A stretch of DNA of 64,000 bases from Ornithodoros turicata (GCF_037126465.1 NC_088210.1:17013511-17077510), one strand, 5' to 3'. Numbered from the stretch's first letter, positions 21,871-32,945 are shown. Program-made: numbers and translations. Notes: generated by a model not told the origin, from the letters alone.

Positions 21871-22058
21871 GCTAGTCTTGCCGAACGACCCCTCTAGCCC
21901 TTTGCACTCCCCGACAGACTCACGCACCATCTACGCCATCTTCACTCTTCGTCCTCCTTCAGATTCTTTTTTTTTGTGTGTATGTGTGGCTGTAGTCGTG
22001 CGGGCAACAACGTCGAACTGATTCAGACAGTTACCCTTCCCCCGTCTGTACTTAGAGT

Positions 22059-22278
22059 GTACAGCTCGCGTCACAGTTAACTTGAACGCCACTCCAACCT
22101 GCGCAGTGTGAAGAGGGCCACCCTGGAAGCGCCTAGCAGAAAACAATCGCCTTCATAACTACGGTCACCCCTCTAACTGGAACGAGATGACCCAAACACC
22201 CTCCGCCGTTATTCTTCTAAGCACCAGCAGGGACCGCAGGCCGGGATGGCGTTCAAGTTAACTCTGATGCGAGCTGTA
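22059..22278. mobile_element. 220-bp TIR element, GTACAGCTCGC ends
   Basis: GTACAGCTCGCGTCACAG plus TTAACTTGAACGCCACT (22059-22093) is repeated inverted at 22244-22278 (GATGGCGTTCAAGTTAACTC, TGATGCGAGCTGTAC), 31 of 35 bases alike. The interior contains a G/C-rich unique stretch. Different from all other families in the window; target duplication not clear. Confidence 0.65.
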
Positions 22279-22648
22279 CCCCCACGACGAGGTTCACGTG
22301 CGTTAGCAGACGACTGAATTGGCAGACGACGCAACCGGAACACGAGCGACCACGATGCCCCTAGCGTGATCCAAGCGACTAAAACCGCTAGTTTCCTGGC
22401 ACTCACGCTGGCACTCGTGTTCGGGCGGCAACAGTCACGTATCCAGCGCGAGTGCCAGACTAGAAATTTCCGAGCGTTATAGGCCGTGTTGCCAAGACAT
22501 GACCACGCTAATTCGCTATAAGTTTCGCATAGGCTTCTTTCGTTTTTCCTACTTTCCCCGCAGAGTGAGCGAATGAAACCAGGTGCAGTTGAGAGGGCGT
22601 CGGTTCTCTTTAGATTCTCACTTTTAGTTATCTCTTATATTTGTTGTA

Positions 22649-22979
22649 CACCTTTAGAAATGAGCTTCACCGCATAGCACGCTCCTAGCCAACCATCATC
22701 TCGAATGATAGCATTATCTGCCCTGGGGGCTTAATCGCTTCATCGCCGTTACGATCGTTACAAGCTAACGAGTGGCGGGAAACTAAAAAAGGTGGGCACG
22801 TGACACATTGTTGAAAACGGGATGAGTACGCCACTTTTGTATGAACAGCATAAGTGACACACACACACAAAAAAAGGCGTACGCCTCCAGTTTTCACCAA
22901 ATCAGGGCAGATAACGATATAATTCGATATCATGGTTGGCTAGGTGTGTGCTATGCGGTGAAGTTCATTCTTAAGAGTG
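22649..22979. mobile_element. Palindromic MITE with an 85-bp insertion in the left arm
   Basis: Ends CACCTTTAGAAATGAGC and GTTCATTCTTAAGAGTG, flanked by TA on both sides. The normal junction TGCCCTG-ATTTGTTGAAAACGG is replaced by about 85 bp (22728-22812, GGCTTAATCGCTTCATCGCC to GGGCACGTGACACA). This extra segment has no partner in the right arm, so it is a later insertion. Confidence 0.8.
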
Positions 22980-22981
22980 TA

Positions 22982-24105
22982 GGTTCGTCGTTATGAATGG
23001 AATAGAAAAAAAAAAAAAAGGGAATCGTTATCAATATGCCACAAGGTCGGTAAGTTGCCCAATCCGGCGAGAAATTCTTGCACTTTGGTGCACCTTGTAG
23101 CAGTTTTAACCAACATTTTAACGTAACCAACGCCAATTAACATTTCAACCGAGATCCAGCGGTCCCTTAACTTGAACTTAATACTGCTTCACTATAGAGG
23201 GAGCTTTGTCACTGAAACATTCATCACGTCACCAACTAAGTTCTTGAGCATTAACTGAGTTAACTTAATTAATGCTACTCGCAAAAGCCTCTTATTAGTG
23301 TCCAAGTCCTTCATATATATGCGAACAGGGAGGATCCATTAATAATGTCCAGTGTCGCGTTTATGTGTCTTCGGAGTTCCTGCATTGTCCTTCAGTAAGC
23401 GTAACGGATCGCCTAATACATAGAATGTGGCATTAATATCTAATCTAATGTAATCCGCGTGACGTCTCATTAAAACGAACGGAGAATATACAGAGGTATA
23501 CTTTGACGGGATTTCGGTCGTCCGTGCAATTTAATTTCCCCCACATCAGTGGCGTGCTTGCTCTAATCCCCACTGTGCTCCGTTCCCCTGGATAATGAAT
23601 TTAGCGAAGTGCCCACGGAGGAAGCCACTTAATTCAGACGACAGGTAATTAATTCATGATCGTACTATGGTGCATTCTCTGACGACAGCGCTGTATTTTT
23701 TCGAATCACGTGCATTAATGTTGCGCGTTACACTATGAACTGTGGGAGTTGTTTGAACGTCGACAGCGCGTGACATTTGTGTGCGTAATCTGTGTTTGTA
23801 ATCGTTTTTGTCGGAATCATCACCATCGTCGTGTCAAGGGCCTTTCATCCAATGTAACTGGTGCAAGCGATGCTGAGTTGCTGGTCTTACACTAGTGAAA
23901 GCGATATCTCCATTTTATTTTTCCTTCAAATCAATCAATCACATATCGTTTATGAGCGAAAGAAATTTTCGCACTTTAGTGCTACTTATTATTATGATTT
24001 TTTTTCTCGATAATCTAATTTCCGCGTTGCGAAATATTGGTAACCATGATAGAAAAGATAGAAGTATCGGTATAGCGCACTGACCACAAGGTTGCCCGTT
24101 CGATT
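22982..24105. other. No supported gene, AT-rich
   Basis: Relatively unique sequence with scattered TTAATTAA-like motifs (23255-23280) and no MITE, SINE or exon signals that I can support. Confidence 0.45.
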
Positions 24106-24364
24106 TTAGCTGGGGGGGGGGGATATATGTTGATTATAAAAAAAGAAAAAGGCGGGAAAGGTTACCCTACGCTACGGCACACCGCTAAGACACCGGCAGT
24201 TGGGTGGCACGGTACGGTTTGTTAAAGGGATTATGAAGAGATCCTCAAACCGTCCGTAAGCATATGTAATGCATTTCTGGGTGACTATGCCGGCTATGGA
24301 GCAAGCTTGTCCCATCCTACAGTTGGCAATACGATTGGTTAGGTCGGAGTCACACTGGTTATAC

Positions 24365-24505
24365 ACGTGCTCAGACATATGTTGGCACAGTTCCCTTAGA
24401 AGTCGGCCCAGGACGCACATTCCCCAGGGCGTCAGTCGTGACGTTGACCACATACGTGAGGCCGACAACGGCAAGCCCTTTCACCATCACCACCAACCAG
24501 CACCA
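24365..24505 (+). mobile_element. SINE 3' part, tail type 1, with CACCA tail
   Basis: ACATATGTTGGCACAGTTCCC, AGAAGTCGGCCCAGGACGC, CAGGGCGTCAGTCGTGACG, CATACGTGAGGCCGACAACG and CAAGCCCTTTCACCATCACC. The tRNA head is absent, so it is 5'-truncated. Confidence 0.8.
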
Positions 24506-24535
24506 CGTGCTCCAAACATGTATGACAACATGTCT

Positions 24536-24563
24536 TGAATTGAATTGAATTGAATTGAATTTA
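24536..24563. repeat. (TTGAA)n microsatellite
   Basis: Five tandem TTGAA units directly after the SINE tail region. Confidence 0.85.
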
Positions 24564-24590
24564 TTTAAACTTTACATTGCTTAATGAACA

Positions 24591-24701
24591 GTCTTCAAAC
24601 GCGTGTGGCGTATGTATAATGCTCGGTCACACTGGTTATACAAGAATTGCATAACTGCAGTGTGATCGAGCATTATACATACGCCACACGCGTTTGAAGA
24701 C
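24591..24701. repeat. 111-bp hairpin
   Basis: GTCTTCAAACGCGTGTGGCG and the following TATGTATAATGCTCG are perfectly inverted at 24667-24701. Inside, TCACACTGGTTAT and ATAACTGCAGTGTGA pair as well, leaving only a short loop near GAATTG. A near-perfect cruciform-capable palindrome. Confidence 0.85.
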
Positions 24702-25127
24702 ATCGTTGACAACATCGTTTGATTAGTTTGATGCAAACGCTTGTATGATTGTACATATCGTCTCGAATACGTGTTGTTCAAACATCGGTCACACTGGTTA
24801 TACAACTTAACCGAAGGAACAGTGGGGGTGGCTTAAACCCTGACGTATGGCACACGTCAGTGTCACAGTAACCAACCGATGAGTTTATATACTTTCCATT
24901 CGACGACATCGCTATTCAAAATGTACGAAGACGACGAAGACGGGGCTGCAATTACTATGGCGGGCATACACTTACTGATTTTCGATTGTTTCATGCTCCA
25001 CGCCATACTCCATGTGCGCAGGCAAAGAGCTCGCCATTTTTAACACACGTGCAACACAATGTCGCTGACACCAACTTATAACTGACTCGTGCAAAATAAC
25101 TCACGCGCATCACGATGTCGTTGACAC

Positions 25128-25180
25128 TAGAGTCACGAATAAGCTACGCTTAGCTTAGCGTAGCTTATTTAGTGACTCTA
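25128..25180. mobile_element. 53-bp hairpin insertion with 8-bp target duplication
   Basis: TAGAGTCAC..AATAAGCTACGC and its inverted copy GCGTAGCTTATT..GTGACTCTA, with an 8-nt centre TTAGCTTA-like loop. Flanked by exact GTTGACAC (25120-25127, 25181-25188). An 8-bp duplication is typical of hAT elements (family knowledge). Extremely short for a transposed unit. Confidence 0.8.
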
Positions 25181-25918
25181 GTTGACACTGACTCGTGCGA
25201 ACGAAAACTGTCGTGGCGAATACGCCCGTTTATCCAACTTGTCCATCATCGTTTCTCGGCAGTGCCCAAATACATCGTCGCGTGTTTGACAACATGTTGT
25301 CAAACATAGTCAGAGCGCTTTCTTGTATGACGACACGGTCACACTGGTTATACAGACGTGTTTTAAAACATATTTTTCCGCTGTATAAGATATGTGACCA
25401 GCACTGTACGGTCATTTGTGGGATTTTGGGGGATGTTTGTGATAAACGTTCGTCATACATGTGTGACGGGATGTTCGTGTATAATGTATAACTAGTGCGA
25501 CTCCGGCTTTAGAATAACGGAGATATTAACTATAAACCTCGGCTAGAAAAAAGGCGACTGCTGCGACCCGTTCGTTGTAGGCGCAGTGGGGAAACTAGAT
25601 GTGACGTCAGGGGCAGGTGACCTGCCCCACTGGCGAGCTTGCTTGGAGCAACATTGGAGTGAGCAAATGGTGCACGTGACGTCAGTCCGCCTGTAGGTGT
25701 GCTTTTTTTTTTTTTTTCGCGCGTGAAGTGTGCCCGCGATGAATGGAATATGGCAAAAATCGCATATATATTTCAGATAAAAATCATCCTTGAGAACCAT
25801 CCTCCACAATTTTGGGTGGAATCCTTGGTCCCTTTAAATAGGACATACATAATATCAGTGATGGATATTAAACCGGATAATGCTTTAATATTACACTGAC
25901 TCCCCGTTGGCGTTATCA

Positions 25919-26117
25919 CGAAAATATTGGTGCAATATGGGCAAAATGGGCTTGCCAATATGGCAGCCCATATTGCCCATAGCCCAATTGCCCAATATTG
26001 CAGCCCATAGAGCCTGGTTGCACTCCCCATGTTAGTCCCATATTTGCAGACCATATTGGACCAATATTGGCAATCTTGGCAGCCCATATACTGTCCAATA
26101 TTGGCGTGGTGCTTGGG
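25919..26117. repeat. Second CCAATATTGG palindromic array
   Basis: Degenerate units alternate CAATATGGGC, GCCCATATTGCCCAT, GACCATATTGGACCAATATTGG and GGCAGCCCATATACTG. It ends with CCAATATTGGCGTGGTGCTTGGG, like the array at 15971-16182. The left terminus is eroded. Confidence 0.7.
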
Positions 26118-26119
26118 TC

Positions 26120-27118
26120 GATTGGGGCGTCCTATTAATAATGTGACCAGGCGTACCGACTTATACCCTAGTCAGACAGCATTTCAAATGTCAATTGCGA
26201 GAAATGGCCTCCGGCCTCTCAAATGACCTTTGTTCGGGGGCGCCTGCCAGACAGGCGGGAAAGGAGTGCTCCTCAACTGACTGCCCTCACCGGCTCCCTT
26301 TTTCGGTTTCGTTTTCCCTGTCTGCTGTGGAAATCTTTAGTTGGTCTTTGCGCCACAAATCAAGATGCAGAAGCCATATGCAGTTCTCTAAATAGGATCT
26401 AAATACGTTTACACAGTGTCACTCCATTATCCGCATTTTATAGGTTTTCCTACATTCAGCTGCGAAGGTAGCGCGACGCGCAAGTGTTGGTTTACGTCCG
26501 CTTTTTGCCAAAAGGGCTGATGAGGCTGTTGGGCGCGAGTGTACAATGGCATAACACTGTTGTCGAGATTGCTCCTTTCTGCTCCTCAAATGTCGTTGGG
26601 GGCCTCCTTTCGCGTTGATGGTCATTTCTTAGAAAGGTCCTCTGAGCTGCCGTCTGACACGGCTGTCAAGAGGTAATTTTTTTGCAAATGACAATTCCCC
26701 GAAGTCCTTCGAGGATGCCGTCTGACAGGGGTATTAGTCGGGACAGGTCCCGATGTCCCACCAGCCTCCTTGGGGAACGTGTTTTGTCCCGCTTTTGGCG
26801 GGAACGATCCCCGGATGAAAAACAAAACAAAAAAGAGGATGTTCGTAAACAAGTGTTTTCTACACCCACGCGTCCCTGTGGCGGCTCACCTCTTTCCACG
26901 ATCAACCCAATGGGACATTATGTGATGTGTTGCCTAACAAGTCGTTCCCTTGACAGCACTTCGTCGAGAGCACGATCGCCTTGCTCATCAATATGCCTCG
27001 GCGGGAGCATGGTCTTGATATAATCATCAATCATCGCGACGCTGACGATCACGACGAAATGGAAGGGCAAGTTAGCTCAGCGAATCAGCGAGTTCGGGAG
27101 GGGATTTACCGCTCATAT
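26120..27118. other. No supported gene
   Basis: Contains local direct duplication of a TCCTTCGAGGATGCCGTCTGAC / TCCTCTGAGCTGCCGTCTGAC type (26636-26730). No exon, SINE or MITE recognised. Confidence 0.4.
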
Positions 27119-27121
27119 CTA

Positions 27122-27669
27122 CACTCTTAAAAATGATGGTGGTGGTGGTGGTGGTGATAGGGCTTGCCGTTGTCGGCCTCACGTATGTGGGCAACGTCAC
27201 GACTCACGCTCTGGAGGAATGTGCGTCCTGGGCCGACTTCTAAGGGAAGTGTGCCGACATATGTCTGAAAGCGTCTGAGGAAAACCCAGGAAAAACCCCA
27301 GACAGCACAGCCGGCACCGGGATTCGAACCCGGGTGCCTCCCAGTCTCGACGTGACATGGCCAGCACGCTAACCACTGAGCAACGGGAGCTGGTCTCTTA
27401 AAAATGAACTTCACCGCATAGCACGCTCCTAGCCAACTACCATCCAGAGCGGCATCGTTCTCTCCCCTGATTTGATGAGAACGGTGGGCTTACGCCATTT
27501 TTGTAGCAATTATGAACTGCATAATGCAACAAAAATGCCCCCTCCCCCCGTTTTCAGCAAATCAAGGGAGAGAACGATGCCACTCAGGATGATGCACTCT
27601 AAAAGCAGAACTTCACCACATAGAACGGTCTAGGAGCATGCTACCCGGTGAAGTTCATTTCTAAGAGTG
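27122..27669. mobile_element. Palindromic MITE carrying a SINE in its left TIR and MITE debris at right
   Basis: Starts CACTCTTAAAAATGA after TA, is interrupted by the SINE 27137-27394, resumes CTCTTAAAAATGAACTTCACC and runs through the GGCGTACGCC-type arms (here GGGCTTACGCC; loop CAATTATGAACTGCATAATG). Near 27594 the right arm is broken by a CACTCTAAAAGCAGAAC end fragment, then concludes GGTGAAGTTCATTTCTAAGAGTG. Confidence 0.8.
27137..27394 (-). mobile_element. Full-length tRNA-derived SINE inserted in MITE TIR
   Basis: The most complete SINE in the window. On the minus strand: tRNA-like head with A box TTGCTCAGTGGTTAGCGTGC and B box GGGTTCGAATCCCGG, core (GCCGGCTGTGCTGTCTGGGG, CCTGGGTTTTCCTCAGACGC, ACATATGTCGGCACACTTCC, GTCGGCCCAGGACGCACATTC), tail region (GTGAGTCGTGACGTTGCCCA, ACGTGAGGCCGACAACGGC) and (CAC)n end. 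It is bracketed by the exact 13-bp duplication CTCTTAAAAATGA (27124-27136, 27395-27407). Confidence 0.92.
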
Positions 27670-28396
27670 CAGCGTGTTACGAACGGTGACTCCTACAAGT
27701 TCCGTGCACCGTTTTCGCATGTCGCAGGTTTAAACCGTGCGATAGTCGTTCCTTGCGGAATAAGACGCAATCAAAGTGCACACGATGAGAGCCAGCAGGC
27801 GAAACAAACATACTTCGCACGTCGCACGGCACACGGACCCAGCGGAAGCAATCGCGACTTGGATTGGATCGGATACCAGGGCACCGAATGCCCCTGGTCT
27901 TCACGGTCATCACGTGTGGTAAAGTCGTTGCCGAATCCACAATATCGATCATGGCGCCTATACCGGGCTTGGACACTGGGAGGAGGTCTCGCGTCCGTAT
28001 ACAACTCCTTTGCTCTCCCCCATCACTCTCTCTCTCTCTCTCCGCTTTTCTTCTAGCCTACCTGCTCATGATTTCTATGGTCAATGACCTATGCTATAAG
28101 AAAATGTGAAGGAGTTTTAGTTACATTGCCACAACTACATTTGCCATTGCCAACTAGATGCATTGCCACAAGCATTAGTCCATTTCGGTTCGGGAACAAA
28201 TTTCAAGAGAAAGCGACTAAATTGGGGAGTAATTACAATCTAATAAGGGACGAGAAGCTGTAATTGCTTCCCAATTTACCCCTGCAGCATGTGCACATCT
28301 AATAGCCAATTTTAGGAGACCGGGGACACGGCAACTGTGGGGACAAAGGGAAAACGTTAGAACTGGGAAGTGTTAGATGGCCCAACTCACCCAAGC

Positions 28397-28603
28397 CTAG
28401 TTGGAGCTGGAAGACCAGTTGTAAACTTGTGCAAAGGGATAGACGTCGAGAGACACTGGCGACCCTTGACGAATGTGCCGTGGGTCGAACGTGACCTCAA
28501 GCACTTCACTGTTGCCGGATGGGGCTATTCCGCCGTGCATGCTTCCTGCCTCGCGTGCAGCGAAGCCACACCCTCGATGGCCTTCGAATGCCCAGTTCAC
28601 CAT
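28397..28603 (-). CDS. Possible ORF or exon of unknown function
   Basis: A 68-codon open frame with mixed, protein-like composition (GHRGCGFAAREAGSMHGG, GNSEVLEVTFDPRHIR, SPVSLDVYPFAQVYNW), ending SSSSN and a stop. I do not recognise the family. No convincing acceptor precedes the ATG. It could be a terminal exon, a processed fragment or chance. Included because codon use looks less biased than in surrounding repeats. Confidence 0.2.
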   Translation of the reverse strand: MVNWAFEGHRGCGFAAREAGSMHGGIAPSGNSEVLEVTFDPRHIRQGSPVSLDVYPFAQVYNWSSSSN

Positions 28604-28814
28604 GGTGCGTAGATATAATATAGATGCACGTCTTACGAGTCTTTCCGTGCTTTGATATCCACAGATTAAGCACTAAAGGAAACCCTTTAGTACTCCGTGA
28701 AACCGTCTCTTATCGCGTGTATTTAATGCACCGCTTTCAATATTCCAGACCATATATTTTATACCTAAAGCCACATACTGGTCCCAATAGCTCGCTGCTT
28801 TTATGACGGCATTA

Positions 28815-29055
28815 AAGGGGACACGAAAGTGCAAAAATTCCTCTCGCGGAATAAAAGATATGGTTACCTTGACGACAGCATAAAAGGAACGAGATTCATC
28901 CGTTGCGTCGCTCACGATTTATGAGCGAAAGAATCTGCCAACTTTCCCGCTTCCTCCCCTTCTCAAGAAGGTCGACGATGCGGAGTGGGCTCTCATTGGT
29001 CTCCTGAAACCATTTATCCAATCACCGCGGGAGATCGTTTGAGAAGCCCAGTCCG
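28815..29055. repeat. Dispersed repeat with inverted CCAAT module (copy 2)
   Basis: Same block order as 10225-10500: GGGGACACGAAAGTGCAAAA, TCCTCTCGCGGAATAAAAG, CATAAAAGGAACGAGATTCATC, CTTCTCAAGAAGG, CTCATTGGTCTCCTGAAACC, TTTATCCAATCACCGCGGGAG. Diverged but clearly homologous. Confidence 0.6.
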
Positions 29056-29289
29056 AGTCCTCCCAGCATTCTCCACTATTTTTCTTCCTTTCACGTTCTT
29101 TTCCTTGAGTGCAGGGTGATCTTTATATTCGGCGATAAGTGCCGAATATGTGCAAGTGTATGTGTACGCGATGTAAGTGTATGTATGCGAATATGTGTAC
29201 GCGAGTAATGCTGGTAATACATTGATGCTCGACTCGCGGGTTATCAAGAAAAGAAAAAAGAAAAAGAGAAATACGAGATTTTTGTCAGT

Positions 29290-29532
29290 CATTCTGAAAC
29301 AGTATTTCCCCTTCTTCTTTTCTTCCCTTTCCTTATTCTTCTTTTCTTCTTCTTTTCTTCCCTTTTCTTTTCTTATTTTTCTTTTCTTCCCCCTTTCTTT
29401 TCTTATTTTTCCTTTCGTCCCCTTTACTTTCCTTCCCCTTCTTTTGCCTTTTTTTGTTTGGAATAGCAAGCCGACCTTTGTCTGGCTGACCTTTCCTTTT
29501 TTTTCTTAATAAACATATCCCCTCCCCCCCAA
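29290..29532 (-). repeat. G-run repeat, inverted copy with polypyrimidine tract
   Basis: Polypyrimidine 29300-29455, then GGAATAGCAAGCCGACC, CTGGCTGACCTTTCC, TTCTTAATAAACATATCCCC and CTCCCCCCC. Mirrors the 16966-17205 copy, so the purine tract belongs to the element. Confidence 0.65.
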
Positions 29533-29539
29533 TCACGAC

Positions 29540-30714
29540 TTATATGTGGGGCCTATAGTAGGCACCTTTTTTTGAGATCACACGTAAATTGAGACCTGAG
29601 TTTTGAAAAAAAAGAAATACCGATAAAGTGTACCGGTGACACTCGGTAGGTAGGACCTAGGACCTAGCACTTCTCAGTATAGGTATTACATCGACTAGAG
29701 TATCATAATATAATATTATATAAGTAATACTTCAATTTGGTGTGTTATAATACAAAGATCCATTCCGAGAGTGCATATAGTAGAATACAAAAACTAAAAA
29801 AGTATGGCAAGACATAACATTACTATTATCCCCGCCCCCTCCTCTTCTTGCCCTGGTATGACGTCATGTCGGTAAAGTCACGCGGAAGGCCTTTGGCACA
29901 GCCAGAACCGCATCGAACCACGAAAAAGAGGTGCCAATTAAGGGAATACCTGGCATCGTATTCTTTCTCGTGTTTCGTATCTTTCAATGTCCGCTCTAAT
30001 ATGTGTCTGTTGCGCCATCGGCTCGCTAAATAAGTCGAAGGAGTTCGGTTCCACGCTGTCGCCACCAATAAAGCACGGAGAAGAGCGCGGTTATAAAGGA
30101 ACATATTATCTCTCCGTACAGAGGGCAAAACTTGTGATCGATGTGTGTGTGTGGATCTTCAATTCCCGCTGTCGTCTCTAATCAAAAGACAGATTGATTG
30201 GGCTGTGTGCGCAGAAAATTGCATCAGTCCAACAACGTAATGAACGAAGTTTCATTCGAAGCGTCAGACGGGACGTGCTCGAAAATGCCGACAGTGTTGC
30301 ATATATGCGCGAGGACGTGCGCTTGAATTTTCATTAGATGAATAGTTCGTCGACACCGGGAGGTGGCAGCCATTCGTATTTACCTGGGTAGGGCGAGGCA
30401 AACAGAAGGAATCTGTGAGTCTATTAGTTCCAAGTGACTCCAACCGTATGTACCGTGTCGTTGTGTGGTACGATCAATCTCAACCTTTCCTTTCGTTTGT
30501 CGTCGCAGTTGATATCGCGACACATGATATCTCGTTCTTTCAGAAGAACAATATGCGTTGTTGACCTTTGGCGTGCGTGAGGTATGTCTCGACTATAGCC
30601 GCATGCGCAGCCCTCGCTCTCTTTCGAAGAACGCTGTGAGAGAATGAGAGAGAGAGGTGATGATGGCAACGAATCAGATGCTTCATGGAGTGACTTCAGC
30701 TAAAAAAACATAAG
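29540..30714. other. No supported gene
   Basis: A/T-rich with TAATATAATATTATATAA (29707-29724) and a diverged (GAGA)n at 30640-30658. Open frames up to 100 codons without motifs. Confidence 0.4.
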
Positions 30715-30716
30715 TA

Positions 30717-31288
30717 CCGTATTTTCACGCGTATTAGCCGCGGCTTATGCGCGATTTGTTTTCTCACGGGCGCCCTGCGGCTTATCCACCGGTGCGGCTT
30801 ATCTGATGACTATTTTTTCCTAGTATTTTCCCCATACGCCGATTTTAACGAAATGGCCGACAGTGTCTCTGGAAGAGCACTGCCCTGCCGATGCACGAAC
30901 AGTGCGTAACAGGGACGGGTCCACCTTCGAGTAGATTGATCTTCCTGGTGCATTCCCCCGAGCAGCTTTAAGGAAAGTGGTGACAGTGATTCACGTCTTC
31001 TGCAAGATCACTGACCAATCAGTCCACGAAAAACACCGACAAGGGCACAATCCGATGTTGGTAGAACTCCAGAACAGACCTCCTCTGTTGTACACTGTGC
31101 CGATCCCGAAGTATGGACCACAGGGTTTATGGTCTTCTCTATGGTCTCCTTTGTCGCACAAATCAGTCGTCTCGTATTGCCCGCGGCTTGTCTGCGGGTG
31201 CGGCTTATCTGCCAGAAAATTTTCAAAACGTCCCAAAAAACGCGTCCTGCGGCTTATCTGCGGTGCGGCTTATACGCGTGAAATTACG
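30717..31288. mobile_element. TA-flanked DNA transposon relic with GCGGCTTAT ends (pogo/Tigger-like?)
   Basis: The left end CCGTATTTTCACGCGTATTA is mirrored on the right by TATACGCGTGAAATTACG, each flanked by TA. Subterminal TGCGGCTTATC repeats occur at 30778, 30796, 31200, 31250 and 31264. The interior (about 400 bp) has no intact transposase. The superfamily call is inference from TA target and end style. Confidence 0.65.
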
Positions 31289-31289
31289 T

Positions 31290-32945
31290 AATGTTTCTAC
31301 AGCCGCTGGCGTACGGGCCAACCCAGCCGACTTTCCACATCGAGCACTCTGTAGTCGTGGAAATTGCACCACACAGGCGACGCGGCCAGTGTCTCTATTT
31401 GACAGGGGAGACTTGTAGCGTGCAGGAAGTGACACGCGCGCACATACACATACATTGGATGATGATGAGGTGGGCGATTCACCGCCGCTGAGGCGGTATA
31501 CACTGCCCTATTGCGCGTTGGGAACGGATGATAGGATGATGGGGGCTTTCAGAGAGCCGCCACCAGACCGGTGGAAACAAGTACTCCGCACGAAGACGAA
31601 GGCCTTTCATCTGGTGGGCAGCGTTCGACCACGGTCCCAGGATCTTCGCGAGATCGAACGGCTGCTTGTCAGTACGTTGCATGGAAACTTCCATCAGTGC
31701 ACGCTCGTGGTGATATTGCCCACAAGCCAGGGTGACGTGGTAGAGGTCACCCGTGCACTACACAAGTGGGGAGAGAGGGAAGACGAGGTGGAGCCGAGAC
31801 GGTGTTGAAAGGCAGGTGTAAAGGCAACGTTGAGCCTCATGCGGTGGAAGAGTGCAGTAAAGGGGCGCGGTAGTCGCGGAGGAAGTACGAGAGAAAGCCT
31901 GACGTCCACATCTGAGAGAAGGGTGTGAGCTATATGTCGTGTTGCCACTAAACCTGCATCTTGAGGCGGGTGACACAGGAAGCCAGAGACGGGCGGAAAC
32001 TTCATAGTTTCTGGTTCTCCAAAAGTAGGTTACATCAGCACGAGCTCGTACGTATATACGTCTGTCTCCTAGCAACGGCGCACGCACCTTCCAGTCTCCG
32101 CTTTCCGCCTCACGTTGGAAGACTCAGCTCTGGTGAAGGGACGGGGATAAATCTCAACACATGAAGCAGGGATTCTCCCAGGATTTTCATATCGGGGGAG
32201 GGCGCGGGGTGTCAAGGTTGGTTTCCCGCAGGGAGGTGTGAGAGCCATCTGCTGCTTTTCTGGCTCTTTTCGCCTTTCTAGCAGGCATTTTAGGGGGCGT
32301 TCCAACATCTTTTGGGGGGCATTAGTGGGGAGTGAAGGAGGGAGGGAGGGAGGAGAGGTGCCGAGAAAATCTCTGACATAAAGAAACAATTTTTTTGGAA
32401 GAATACAGTGCGAGATACGTGGTATAAATTCGGTACAGGACCCGAAAGACACGAGGCCAGATTTATAGTGCGCACAAAGTCGCACTTTAAAGAAAGAACA
32501 CACCCGTAATAGTGTGGGGCTCCCTCTCTATACGATGTATGCGCGCACAGACTGTCGTTATTTTATGGCAGCAAAGCAAAAACGCAGAGGGAAGCTCCGA
32601 AGGGACCCGTAGGCTTAGCATGGCGGAAGTATAGTCTCCCTCGACGCCGGGTTCTTTCTTGCGTCTTTGCAGCCGTATTTGGGAACGGGTTCACATTGTA
32701 AATTAGAGGATATAACAACTCCGCTGCGGCTCACATGCTACGCGATGGGCAGACCAAAACTGAGAGGCTTGTTTAGCACGCATGAAGGAAATCCTTTGGC
32801 TAAGTCGACACTAATGAGGTATTGTCTCCGCTGTTAGAGTGCCACATATAGAAGGGATCGTGCAACAGACAGCGCGGCACGCAGGAGCTTGCAGATCTGT
32901 GCCTCTTCTGGCGGAAATGTCAATTGGAGCATTAGGGAGAGGCCC
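31290..32945. other. No supported gene; possible retroelement relic
   Basis: ATGATGATGAGGTGGGCGATTCACCGCCGCTGAGGCGG (31459-31496, shown here only as a start marker in two halves: ATGATGATGAGGTGGGC and GATTCACCGCCGCTGAGGC) resembles weaker pieces at 700-790, 16700-16790 and 39715-39790. The following GC-rich 350 bp has open frames on both strands but no reverse transcriptase or other motif. Confidence 0.35.

Larger units (their letters stand above)
24337..25508. mobile_element. Composite element with CGGAGTCRCACTRGTTATACA ends
   Basis: The left end CGGAGTCACACTGGTTATAC (24345) is inverted at the right as GTATAACTAGTGCGACTCCG (25486-25505). The 16-mer TCACACTGGTTATACA recurs at 24350, 24634, 24787 and 25340. 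Inside are a SINE fragment, a 111-bp hairpin and a 53-bp hairpin. It looks like a TIR element whose subterminal motif was scattered or repeatedly nested. Confidence 0.55.

Noticed and set aside
24108..24170. Separate copy of the G-run repeat
   Set aside because: Only GGGGGGGGGATATATG and GGGAAAGGTTACC remain; too short to list independently, mentioned with the 15.2-kb copy.
27667..28056. 129-codon plus ORF near a MITE
   Set aside because: Contains GGATCGGATACCAGGG-type repeat also seen inverted near 2715-2750; no domain and overlapping open frames on the other strand.
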